In this document: positions 8,918-17,162 of the stretch, piece after piece
Layout: each line of letters starts with the position of its first letter
Position numbering within the stretch: the stretch's first letter is position 1
NCBI GenBank assembly: GCA_965219515.1
Contig: OZ244776.1
Location: 2,728,001-2,792,000, forward strand
Direction: 5' to 3'
Origin: Ilyomonas sp965219515
GTDB lineage: Bacteria > Bacteroidota > Bacteroidia > Chitinophagales > Chitinophagaceae
DNA length: 64,000 bases
Program-made: the position numbers and the translations under genes
The notes under the pieces: generated by a model
Database searches by the model: none
What the model saw: only the letters and a program-made list of their open reading frames with translations
What the model was told of the DNA's origin: nothing

Positions 8918-9741
8918 TTAGGTGATGTAAAAATAATAGTTCTTTTCAAAGTTGTCGGGGCTTTCGTACATAAGAGATGAGTGCCTTCTTTTTGTGTTGT
9001 AATACATTTCTATATACTCAAAGATTTCTGTTTGTGCATCCTGTAAGTTCTCAAAAGCCCCATCTTGCAGCAGTTCCGTTTTAAAGCGGCTGAAGCAGGA
9101 TTCCATGAATGCATTATCATACGGATTGTCAGCCCGGCTCATACTTTGAAGCAGTTGATTGGAATGGATCAGCTTTCTGAACTTGCCTCCGGCATACTGC
9201 CCGCCACGGTCGGAAGGAACAATCAACGCGGCTGTAACAGTGCGGTTCATCAGTGCTTTTTTGAAGGCTGCTATCACCAGTGCTTCTTTCATATTGTCAT
9301 CCAGGTGCCAGCCGATTATCTTTCTTGAATACAGATCCATCCACACCGCCAGGTACCCATACGTGCCGCCTGCCAGAGGAATATAAGTGATGTCACTCAC
9401 CCACACCTCATCCGGTCTCTGTGGCAATGCCCGCTCCAACAGCAGGTTCGGACTGATGGGTAAGGATGCCGGCTATCCGTAGTCTGCGGCGCAAAACTGC
9501 GCGGCTGGATTGCTTTTAAACCATTCTCTTTCAGCACCTTACGAACTTTATAAGCGCCTGCCTTTACCTTGTTTACTTTCAGTTCTGCTGCCACTCTGCG
9601 AACACCATAACGCCTGCGGTGTTGCTGAAAGACACTGATAATCTGCTGTTCCATTTCTTTTTTCTTCTTATCGGCTTCTGATCCTTCCTGTTGCTGCCAG
9701 TTGTAGTAAGCGCTGCGGCTGACCTCAAGCACCCGGCACAA
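8918..9741 (-). pseudogene. IS3-family transposase OrfB (frameshifted)
   Basis: OrfB carries the HTH_21-type region (RRYGVRRVAAEL) and the rve/DDE integrase core: D in VSDITYIP, D in PSDRGGQY and E in FMESCF, followed by the RRHSSLMYESP tail. The protein is split: the first frame runs to about 9460 and the catalytic part continues in another frame from there. Restoring one C in the GGG run (plus strand 9458-9460) joins HPYP to ISPNLLLERAL, which is the expected family sequence. A transposase with this lesion would lack its catalytic domain. Confidence 0.82.
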
Positions 9742-9794
9742 TATCTCTGTGGCATATGCCTCTGCCTGAGACCTGATAAAGCCGTATACCTGCT

Positions 9795-10103
9795 TTACGG
9801 CTGACGGCTGAAAATGCCCAAGGCTTTTTTTAAAATATCACGCTCCGTCTCCAGTTCCCGGATGCGTTTGAGCAGTGCCTGATGATCTTGCATTGAGGCA
9901 GCCCGGCTGTTCTCCTTACTAACTGTAGCTGGCTGTTGGCTGCTGCCGGTGCGGCTCTTCCATCGGTAAATAATGTTCTCGCCAATGCCCAGGCTCCGGG
10001 CTACCTCACTGACCGGGCGACCGTTCCTGATCATGTGTAACACTTCTTCCTTAAACGAAGCATCATACTTGCGGCGCTTCACACCGCTGCTGTTTTCTTT
10101 CAT
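9795..10103 (-). CDS. IS3-family OrfA (helix-turn-helix)
   Basis: This is a protein of about 102 residues with a KRRKYDASFKEEVL start, a Tnp_1-type HTH (VSEVARSLGIGENIIYRW) and a leucine-rich coil (LLKRIRELETERDILKKAL), typical of OrfA. An upstream start at 10130 would lie inside the terminal repeat, so ATG 10103 is preferred. OrfA binds the element ends, and its last codons overlap the -1 frameshift region for OrfAB. Confidence 0.85.
   Translation of the reverse strand: MKENSSGVKRRKYDASFKEEVLHMIRNGRPVSEVARSLGIGENIIYRWKSRTGSSQQPATVSKENSRAASMQDHQALLKRIRELETERDILKKALGIFSRQP
9825..9831 (-). promoter_or_regulatory. Programmed -1 frameshift site of IS3 OrfA/OrfB
   Basis: Seven A residues on the minus strand (TTA AAA AAA G in the OrfA frame) form an A-AAA-AAA-G slippery heptamer near the end of OrfA. 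Shifting -1 here gives an open frame that runs without a stop into OrfB (through VKQVYGFIRSQAEAY). This is the usual way IS3 elements make OrfAB. Confidence 0.7.
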
Positions 10104-10152
10104 TGCTGTTGCTAATGTAAGCAACTTCACTGTCCGTGTTTATTAGAGCATC

Positions 10153-11427
10153 TCATATGTCCATATAGCTTCTCAGTCCAATACCTTCGCTGGTGAGTCT
10201 GATGTGCCTGAAGCCACCACTGCCCCATCCCATTCTATAAGAAGCACCGAGTCCGATGGTACTTTTGTCATTCAGCTTATAACCTGCCGTCAGTGCCATC
10301 TCACTTGTTGTAGGTGTAATGGAATGGCTCTTTTCACTCTGTACGTTCATGCCATATTCGACCCTTTGTAGAAAACTCTTAGTGTGCTGGGGGTTGGGTT
10401 TGAAGTCCGGCATCGTCATGTCTGAGCTACCACCATTCATTCCCAGCTTGCTCATCTTATCCTTTAAAGCACTGAGTTGTGTCTGTGCAGCATTCACCTG
10501 TTGCTGTAAATAATTGCTACTACTTCCTCCATTACTACCGCTTGTTGATGAGGAAGCAGGAGTGAAAGAAAAAGTGCCAAAACGCTGCTGCAACGCCTGC
10601 TGTACTGATGCCCTTGTTTGCAGTCCTGCAAGTGCTTGCGATGTGCCGTAATTGTCAGGCACGGGAAAAAGTTTGGCGAGGTAGCTGTTCTTTTTTAGAA
10701 AAGACTGAAAGAGATGCGAGTTTCTTACGGCATTCATTACCTTTTCTTCCATCTTTTGAAAACTGTTCAGCGCTTGTTTATATTCCTGTATGCGTTGCTG
10801 GTAGTAAAACGCTTCTTTGTTGATGCTCTTGAGATGCTTAAGGAGACCACTGTTCTGAAACTGTTGTTTCAGTTCCCTTTCTCTTTGCTTCACATAGGCT
10901 TCGATTTCATCAGCCCTTTGTATTTTTTGCTGTAATGCCTGTAGTTCATTACTTGCTTTGTTTACTTCTCCTAACTTGTATGTTGGAAGATTAATTCCTT
11001 TTTGCTGAAGGAAACGAAGGGCAGTCTGCATGCTGTCCACACTAGGAATATATGCTTTGAGAGGAAATTGGTTTAAGGAATCAACGGGAAGGGAAAGGCT
11101 GGATTGTAGTTGTTTGTATTGTACTTCTGAATTTCCAAAAAGCTGAGCATCTTTAAGGCTGTCTTTTCTGTATAGCTCTTTCTTTAGCTTTTCTTCTTTC
11201 CACTGTATCCGCCTGAGCATCTTCTCCGTTTGCCTGTCTATTGAAGATGTTAATTTACTGTACTGTTTTTCGAGAAAGCGAAGTGACTTATCAGAAACGG
11301 ATTGAATGCCATCGGTAGCTTCATTTTGTAAACCTGATGACTGCAGAGTATGGGAGAACAAAGATTGTGAGTGGCTTTGCAGACTGCAACAGCAGCAACA
11401 CAGCAGTAGTATGGGTAAGCAGCGCAT
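10153..11427 (-). pseudogene. Coiled-coil/outer-membrane barrel-like protein truncated by IS3
   Basis: This is a 424-residue secreted protein with a signal peptide (cysteine/leucine-rich, ending near SHSQ). A long glutamine- and lysine-rich coiled coil spans about 50-250, then a serine/glycine-rich linker. The C-terminus is a series of beta strands (EMALTAGYKLNDKSTIGLGASYRMGW) that resembles the start of a small beta barrel. Translation stops 16 bases from the IS3 inverted repeat, in the middle of the strand series, so the barrel is probably cut off. The gene lies upstream of the RHS gene in the same direction, as related proteins do in other RHS loci (inference). Confidence 0.6.
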
Positions 11428-12445
11428 GGAAAGAATTGGTTTATTTGGTTAGTCAGCCTGGCATCACTTATCAGTCCGTCTTTACTCACAAGGTTGGGGC
11501 GCAATCACTCAACGAATGTAAAACGTTTGTTAAAGAGCAATCAAAGGTAAAGCATATTTTAAGCTAATTTTAATCTTTTTTTAAGGTTCTGGTATAAGGC
11601 AATCAAATTTACGATTACTCATCGTTCTCTTGTCTGAACGGAAAAGAAAGACATCAATTATTAAAGATTGCTATCTTTCATTAACTATTATGGGATGTTA
11701 TACTTTATGATAGTGGACTTATCGAAAAAGGCTTTCTTCATTGCATAACTAAAAAAGCAGTTAACTATTTTATTCTTGAAACTTTCAACAGATTAGCTTT
11801 TTCATCCATTTACTAAAAGATTTTACCGTATCTCTGCCAGGTAACACAGGTAAGGCTGCTTTTATGTTTATATTCAAATAATGGAATACAATGACAACAA
11901 CGATAAAAATAGCCCAATGTATAAGCTTATTTAAATGCTGGTCATTTAATATCAGCTTTAAATGTTCTTTGTTTCTGTACTCGGATTTGTTACCTCAATC
12001 TTATGATTTTTGAAACCGCAGGAGATTTGCTTTTTTTTGTTGTACCGCTCATAGCTTTAATTTTTTAGGGTTAGGGTTTGTTTGCTATTAATAAATATTT
12101 CGTTTGGTGGCTGAAAAAGTGAAAACTGAAAAATATTTTCTTATCATTTTATTTACTGCTTGCAGCATACCAAAACTCAGTTCAGGGCTAAGTTTGGCAG
12201 CGGTTAGAAATAAAAAGGACAAATTCAAAACGACTTTTCAAGTGACTTTTCTCATTTATTCTGCAACCTGCAAACAACCCTTATCAGAGGAAAGGACAAT
12301 AAAATCACTGCTATCTAATTGTTATGATAGTGGGATAAAAACTAAGATAGTGAGCAAAGTGATGTAGATAATCAGGAGAAGTACAAATAATAACCGCACA
12401 CCGAAATCTTTCTTTATACCGCTGTTAGCATTTACTTTGTTGTAA
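11428..12445. other. AT-rich region without a convincing gene
   Basis: About 1 kb of AT-rich DNA upstream of the truncated coiled-coil gene. The only sizeable frame (12104-12367, plus) needs a TTG start and has a composition unlike a protein. No tRNA-like cloverleaf or strong terminator hairpin was found by eye. It may be decayed sequence left by the surrounding insertions. Confidence 0.5.
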
Positions 12446-12492
12446 ATGTTACGTTTGTTTTTTCTGTCTGTCATCCTTCACCTCTGCATACC
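12446..12492 (+). pseudogene. Possible 5' end of a lipoprotein gene cut by an ISAs1 element
   Basis: ATG at 12446 opens a short frame with a hydrophobic segment ending in LHLC, a plausible lipobox (MLRLFFLSVILHLC). It runs straight into the IS end at 12493. The 3' part could be 13678-13959 on the other side of the element, but the reading frames do not join in a simple way and no target duplication was found. This is tentative. Confidence 0.3.
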
Positions 12493-13675
12493 CGGGGCAA
12501 ACGCATCGAAATTTATTGGAAGACAGAGTTGGCAAGGAAGTCATTATCGAGTAAGCTGATCAATCGTTTCTTTTTTGAGACTTGTTTTTCTGGCAGTATC
12601 CTTTTTTTAGCAGATTGAGGGCGATTTTGGTGATGAGGCTGAAGTTCTCTGCGGCATTGCCCACCTGTTTTGTGCTCATGTCTTCTTTGAAAGTGACATC
12701 CAGGCTCCAGTGCAGACTATTCTCTATCGCCCAGTGCTGCCGGATGATGGTGTTAAAGCGGGCAGGTGCTGCGGTGAGGCTGGAGATATAGAACCGTTGC
12801 TCTGTTTGCTTTATACCCGTTTGCAGCAGGGTTCTTTCTGATTCTATGCAGACAAGGAACTGCAGGTGTTTCCATGGTTGCTGTTTGCACACCCAATCCC
12901 TGTCTTCTATCACCTTGCAGGTACGCTTTTCAATGCGCCCGTGTGATTTCTCTATCGTTGTGCTGCCCGGCGTCTGCGGGGTCTGCTCAAAAGCTTCTTT
13001 TATATCATCCAATAAATGAGGCTGGTTTTTTTTTACCGCCAACACGTACTCTGCGCCTTGTTCAATGATCCTGCCTGCAATATCTGTCTGACAGCCCATG
13101 GCATCGATGGTAACGATAGCTCCCTACACACCAATAGTTCCAGCAATGCCGGTATGGCTGTGATCTCGTTGCTTTTCTCATCCGTCTTTTCCTGTCCCAA
13201 CACCAGGTTGTTGCTGCTGCACCAGGCACTTACCATGTGTATGAACCCTTTCTTACCGTCCATTCCGCTATTGCGCATCCGCTTGCCGTCAATGCTGACG
13301 CCCCTGCCATCGGTCAGTCGGGCTATGCTCTGCACCCAGTTGATAAAGCAGCAGCGAAGTTCTTCAGGGTTCAGCATGAAAAACACCCGGTTAATCGTAT
13401 CGTGAGATGGGATGCCATTGGAAAGTGATAAAAACTGTTTCAAAAAGGTCTGCTTCCTTTCCCCGTACATCTCAATCTCTTCCCAATCGTCACAGCCACT
13501 GACAACCGCACAGATGTTTAAACCGATAATGTCTTTTAAGGAATGAAGCCTGGTTCTCTCTACCCGGGAATCGGTTACCGCATCGAAAAAAGATAACATA
13601 AAAAAACGTTTACCTTTTTGACGACTTATTCTTGCTTCTATTGATTCTGACCAAAATTTAGATGCGTTTGCCCTG
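12493..13675 (-). mobile_element. ISAs1-family insertion sequence
   Basis: Inverted ends are 12493-12514 and 13654-13675, sharing GGGCAAACGCATC and AAATTT with two mismatches. Inside is one transposase gene on the minus strand, broken by a frameshift. Family assignment rests on the transposase. Confidence 0.8.
12560..13599 (-). pseudogene. ISAs1-family transposase (frameshifted)
   Basis: The N-terminal part (13599 to about 13110) begins MLSFFDAVTDSRVERTRLH and has the family pattern with GVSIDGKRMRNS, containing a catalytic D. The C-terminal part (about 13110 to 12560) has the second D in VTIDAMGCQTDIA and the HWAIENSLHW segment with the catalytic E. The frames meet near 13105-13120: correct sequence resumes as GAIVTIDAMG while the first frame reads RELSLPSMPW. 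In the correct downstream frame a TAG lies just before the junction, so at least one indel is needed to restore the gene. It is probably inactive. Confidence 0.85.
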
Positions 13676-13677
13676 CA

Positions 13678-13959
13678 GATTATAATCTGGATTCTGTTTA
13701 TCTACATGATCCAACAGATAGCATAGCACTTCGTTTTTATACTCAGGATAGCACCACAGTAATACCATCTGCGTTTCGTGAAAGAACAGATACTTTAATT
13801 ATACATTATAATGCGGTAGAGAACAATACATTGCATATTATTTACCAGTATAGCCGCCACACATACTGTTGTCCAAATGGAGTTGCTAATATTGTAAAAG
13901 TTACTGATAATGGGGTAATTTTAAAAATAAAGAATAACGTTTCCCTGATAAAAAAATAA
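13678..13959 (+). pseudogene. 3' fragment of an unknown secreted protein
   Basis: A frame of 93 codons is open from the ISAs1 end to TAA at 13957. It has no start codon near its beginning, but its composition is protein-like: alternating polar/hydrophobic strands such as SIALRFYT, DTLIIHYNAV and TLHIIYQYSRHTYCC. It looks like the C-terminal beta-rich part of a small lipoprotein whose start was separated by the IS. I do not recognise a family. Confidence 0.45.
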
Positions 13960-14177
13960 TCCGGTGTAACAATCAAGCTCAGATTTTATCTTCTTTCAGT
14001 AAAAACTCTCGATTAATAAAGCAACTCGTGTAATAAAAATAATAGTCAAATATCAGGATGCAACTTTATTACATTTCCGGTCGCATCTTTCTTTCTTCAT
14101 TGCCCTTACAAAAATAATTTCCTGCTATTTATATTTTCCTGAATGATGATGCTTCCCAGCTGCAATCCTTTACGGGC

Positions 14178-14185
14178 TACTTTTG
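14178..14185 (+). promoter_or_regulatory. -7 element of pdxH
   Basis: TACTTTTG matches the Bacteroidota -7 consensus TAnnTTTG. It ends five bases before the pdxH ATG at 14190, so transcription would begin at or very near the start codon (possibly leaderless). No clear -33 TTG is visible. Confidence 0.55.
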
Positions 14186-14189
14186 TGGC

Positions 14190-14831
14190 ATGAAACAGAA
14201 AATAGCTGATTTGCGCACCGATTACCGGCTGAAAACATTAAACGAAGAAGACGTGGCAGCCGATGCCATCGGGCAATTTTCGCGCTGGTGGAACGAAGCC
14301 GCCGCAAGCGATATTGAAGAAGTAAATGCCATGACGCTGGCAACCATCGCACCGGATGGCATGCCGTCGGCGCGTATTGTGTTATTGAAAGATTACGATA
14401 GCCGCGGCTTTGTTTTTTTTACCAATTACAACAGCGCCAAAGGCAAAGCGCTCGCCGCCAGCCCTAAGGCGGCAATTGTGTTTTTTTGGAAAGAACTGGA
14501 ACGGCAGGTTCGCATACAGGGCACCGTTGAAAAAACAAGCCGGGAAGAGAGCAATGAATATTTCAACAGCCGTCCGGCAGGCAGCCGCATTGGCGCATGG
14601 TCGTCGCCGCAAAGCGAAATCATTGAAGGCCGGCATGTATTAGAAAGCAATGTAGAAAAATATACCAGTGAAATGAAGAATGGCATTCCGAGACCCGAAC
14701 ACTGGGGCGGTTACCGCATCGTGCCGGTGAAAATTGAATTCTGGCAAGGCAGAAGCAGCCGCCTGCACGACAGAATCGAATACACGTTGCAGCCCAACGG
14801 CGGTTGGAAAATTGCGCGGCTGGCGCCGTAA
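14190..14831 (+). CDS. pdxH: Pyridoxamine 5'-phosphate oxidase
   Basis: This FMN-dependent enzyme oxidises pyridoxine/pyridoxamine 5'-phosphate to pyridoxal 5'-phosphate in the cytoplasm. At 213 residues it is full length. The N-terminal half has the FMN-binding split barrel (ARIVLLKDYDSRGFVFFTNY, then a KGKAL phosphate-contact region). The middle has SRIGAWSSPQS, and the C-terminal dimerisation segment ends with SSRLHDRIEYT, a family hallmark. It stands alone, after decayed mobile DNA and before the THX/HU genes on the other strand. Confidence 0.96.
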   Translation: MKQKIADLRTDYRLKTLNEEDVAADAIGQFSRWWNEAAASDIEEVNAMTLATIAPDGMPSARIVLLKDYDSRGFVFFTNYNSAKGKALAASPKAAIVFFWKELERQVRIQGTVEKTSREESNEYFNSRPAGSRIGAWSSPQSEIIEGRHVLESNVEKYTSEMKNGIPRPEHWGGYRIVPVKIEFWQGRSSRLHDRIEYTLQPNGGWKIARLAP

Positions 14832-14891
14832 GCAACAGCTTGCAAACGCAACGGATGATGATTGCGCTTACAAGTTTGTACCTCTAAATGA

Positions 14892-15023
14892 TTATGCTTC
14901 TTTGGCAGGTTCTTCAGAAGGTTTTTTCACGGCTTCTTGTTTGGTGCGGCGCGCAGGGCGTACTTTACCGAATGAACCTTTGAAAATCTTTCCTTTTTTT
15001 GTTTTTTTATCTCCTCTTCCCAT
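14892..15023 (-). CDS. 30S ribosomal protein THX
   Basis: This 43-residue basic protein begins MGRGDKKTKKGKIFKGSFG, the diagnostic start of bacterial THX (S31e-like), a small subunit protein that lies in the head of the 30S. A longer frame from 15077 is possible, but the family always begins at the MGxGDKKT methionine (ATG at 15023). The C-terminal extension RRTKQEAVKKPSEEPAKEA is longer than in Thermus and is lysine/glutamate rich. Confidence 0.92.
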   Translation of the reverse strand: MGRGDKKTKKGKIFKGSFGKVRPARRTKQEAVKKPSEEPAKEA

Positions 15024-15061
15024 GATTGATTTGTTTTTATTTTTTATAATGTTACATGTAA

Positions 15062-15094
15062 AAAAGCAGAAGCGCATCTTCGTCTTCTGCTTTT
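15062..15094 (-). terminator. Intrinsic terminator downstream of HU
   Basis: AAAAGCAGAAG (15062-15072) and CTTCTGCTTTT (15084-15094) form an 11-bp stem just past the HU stop. T residues follow on the minus strand, and on the plus strand an A/T tract follows too, so it could act in both directions. Confidence 0.75.
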
Positions 15095-15114
15095 AAAATT
15101 TTTTTTTGCAAGCC

Positions 15115-15384
15115 TTAGATTTTGGCCGACAGTTCTTTTCCGGCTTTAAAACGGGCTACTTTTTTGGCTTTGATTTTAATGGCTGCACCTGTTTGCGGAT
15201 TGCGTCCCGTACGGGCCTGCCGTTTGGTAACGGAAAAAGTTCCGAAGCCTACCAGCGTTACTTTATCGCCGCCTTTTAATGTTTTGGCAACGGTTTGCGT
15301 AAAAGAATCCAACGCCAGATTTGCCTGCGCTTTGGAGATGCCGGCATCGTCAGCAATCTTTGAAACCAATTCAGCTTTGTTCAT
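15115..15384 (-). CDS. hup: HU family DNA-binding protein
   Basis: This 89-residue nucleoid protein bends and compacts DNA as a dimer. It has the complete HU fold: N-terminal helices (MNKAELVSKIADDAGISK), the GFGTFSV turn near 47-53 and the beta arm with R61-N62-P63 in ARTGRNPQTG, whose proline intercalates in the minor groove. The C-terminal strand ARFKAGKEL is typical. It is a single-gene unit with its own promoter (15419-15447) and terminator (15062-15094). Confidence 0.95.
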   Translation of the reverse strand: MNKAELVSKIADDAGISKAQANLALDSFTQTVAKTLKGGDKVTLVGFGTFSVTKRQARTGRNPQTGAAIKIKAKKVARFKAGKELSAKI

Positions 15385-15418
15385 GAGTGTTAATTTAAAG
15401 TAATTGATAATGTGGCGG

Positions 15419-15447
15419 CAAATTTATTCGCTTTTTATAACCGGCAA
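15419..15447 (-). promoter_or_regulatory. Promoter of HU gene
   Basis: On the minus strand TAAATTTG (15426-15419) matches the TAnnTTTG -7 box. TTG (15447-15445) lies 18 bases upstream, as in the Bacteroidota -33/-7 promoter. It leaves a leader of about 30 bases before the HU ATG. Confidence 0.7.
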
Positions 15448-15640
15448 AATATTTTTACTTATTAGTTAAAACATAACAACATTCTGAAAGCTGCGCCGGA
15501 TGCGGGTTTTGACGGTTTTATCGTGTTGCGGATTTTTGCAAAAATTAACTGATGTTGGCTCAAAGCCGCGGTTTTGCTTACTTTTTTGCAGTTGCTGATG
15601 CTGAAAATCACTACCGCAATGCTTTTTGTTCGTACCGATT

Positions 15641-15946
15641 TCAACCGATGATTTCCAGTAATGTGGCAAAAGAAATAACATTGCTTTTCCATCTTTCATG
15701 GCTCATTGCATCAATTGCCGGTAAATGCACATCTTTATAACGCAGATAGTTTTCCCTGTTTTCTGCATACAATTGCAGCGCATAAGCGGGTCCGTCATCT
15801 TCATCAATCTCTAACAACCTTACAAACTGATGCCTGGCAAAACAGCCCGTGTTCAAGATGGTTTTAATGTGAATGTCGTGCATCCACCGAAGCCAATCCT
15901 GCTGTATATTCCAGTTTATTTTCGTGGTAATGTTATAAATGAGCAT
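15641..15946 (-). CDS. DUF4286 family protein
   Basis: This 101-residue cytoplasmic protein begins MLIYNITTKINWNIQQDWLRWM, the start typical of DUF4286, a small ferredoxin-like domain of unknown function common in Bacteroidota. The later EIDEDDGPAYALQLYAEN and the HERWKSNVI segment also fit. It overlaps the 3' end of the DUF3999 gene by 14 bases and is probably translated from the same mRNA. Confidence 0.8.
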   Translation of the reverse strand: MLIYNITTKINWNIQQDWLRWMHDIHIKTILNTGCFARHQFVRLLEIDEDDGPAYALQLYAENRENYLRYKDVHLPAIDAMSHERWKSNVISFATLLEIIG

Positions 15947-17162
15947 CGTTTTTTGTTTTATGGCTGATGTCTTTTAACATGCGGAAAGAAAAATAAAGAA
16001 GCAACAGCAACACAGCTATGATGACGCCCCAGAGAAGCCATTTTCCGGCATCATTTTTCTTTGCATTTGCCGGTTGCAAAGCGTTTGCTTTTGTTATGGC
16101 TTTTACCGCAAGAGAATGAATGTTGCTGCCGATGCTGTCGTTAAAATACTGCAGATCGTAAGATGGCGCAGACGCCGTTGAATCGCCGAAATAAAGCGCA
16201 TAACTTTTGCCTGCATCGAGATACGCCGTAAGCGAAGTATGAAGCTGAAAAGCTGCTGCACTTTCTACTGTAAGCGGCGTGTTGTCTTTATTGTCTATTA
16301 CCACAAGCAGCCGGTTTGTTTTTACATGAAACTCAATACCGGCTGGCTTTGCAGAAGACAGTGTATCTTCTGAAAGCGGAGAATTGATTGTGTTTTTTTC
16401 ATACACAATCGTCTTTCGCCTGTAATATTTAGCACCGGAAAGCCGGAGAGACAATTTATCAATTACATAATTGTCATCAAATGAAATATAAACATAACTG
16501 CGCTTATCAGAACTGTCTTTCTGCACCACGGCAGCAGGTGGCAGCGCATCGTAAACTATGCCGCTAAAACTACTGCGATACACGCCTGCTTTTACAATGT
16601 TGAGCGGCAGTATGTTTTTGCCCGGCATACTGATGCGAAAATATTTATAGCTGCTTGGCGGAAAGGAAACCGATTGCACAAACGCATCATTGCCGGCGTC
16701 GTATTCGTTTTGCAGAATGATGTTTTCTTTAATCACAAACCAATGCACTGCATCGTTGCTGCCGCTCAAAATGGCAAGGCGTTGCGCTTCGCTGTTTTTT
16801 ATCAGCAAAAACAGTTTATCCAAACTATTGGGAAGGATGTTGTTGATGATAACAGCCGTTCTGTTTTCGGAATACGAAAGTGGAAATTCGGTGAATGTTT
16901 CTTCGTTCGGCCGCGCGGTTTCGGTATATAAAATATAAGGCGCATCGTTGTTGCCATCGTCTTTAATGCGGATGTCGTCTGCTTCATTTTTACACTTTGC
17001 CAGAACGCCCGGCGGCAGCGTGATATTATAAAAGCCGCTTTCGGTAACGGTGTCTAACTGCGCCTGATAAGCAAAGTTATTTTGCGCAAAAGTTTTACCG
17101 CAAAACAGGTAAAGCAAAGTCAATAACAGCAGCTTATGCAAGTGGCTTTGCTTCATCTTCAA
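15933..17162 (-). CDS. DUF3999 family envelope protein
   Basis: This 409-residue protein has a signal peptide (residues 1-26, ending KTFAQ), a large beta-rich exported region and one C-terminal membrane helix (about 375-395) followed by a short basic tail. That layout and its position directly after a DUF2339 gene identify it as DUF3999, whose members usually pair with DUF2339 membrane proteins. The function is unknown; a role in the cell envelope is inferred from topology. It overlaps the DUF2339 gene by 29 bases and the DUF4286 gene by 14. Confidence 0.8.
   Translation of the reverse strand: MKMKQSHLHKLLLLTLLYLFCGKTFAQNNFAYQAQLDTVTESGFYNITLPPGVLAKCKNEADDIRIKDDGNNDAPYILYTETARPNEETFTEFPLSYSENRTAVIINNILPNSLDKLFLLIKNSEAQRLAILSGSNDAVHWFVIKENIILQNEYDAGNDAFVQSVSFPPSSYKYFRISMPGKNILPLNIVKAGVYRSSFSGIVYDALPPAAVVQKDSSDKRSYVYISFDDNYVIDKLSLRLSGAKYYRRKTIVYEKNTINSPLSEDTLSSAKPAGIEFHVKTNRLLVVIDNKDNTPLTVESAAAFQLHTSLTAYLDAGKSYALYFGDSTASAPSYDLQYFNDSIGSNIHSLAVKAITKANALQPANAKKNDAGKWLLWGVIIAVLLLLLYFSFRMLKDISHKTKNDAHL

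Larger units (their letters stand above)
8902..10136 (-). mobile_element. IS3-family insertion sequence
   Basis: The terminal inverted repeats are 8902-8920 and 10118-10136. They match at 17 of 19 positions and share AGTTGCTTA inward and CGGACA outward. The element carries OrfA and OrfB in the IS3 arrangement on the minus strand. No convincing target duplication is seen. The gene ending at 10153 and the fragment ending at 8901 are different proteins, so an insertion plus adjacent deletion is likely. Confidence 0.85.

Noticed and set aside
11337..11567. 76-codon plus-strand frame over the start of the coiled-coil gene
   Set aside because: Antisense to a signal-peptide-bearing gene; no own support.
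12064..12080. Telomere-like TTAGGG repeats
   Set aside because: Only two units in AT-rich DNA; no biological meaning in a bacterium.
12104..12367. 87-codon plus-strand frame in the AT-rich gap
   Set aside because: Needs a TTG start, has no family pattern and its composition is not protein-like.
12483..13685. Target duplication around the ISAs1 element (CTGCA on both sides)
   Set aside because: Only five bases agree and they do not sit symmetrically at the ends.
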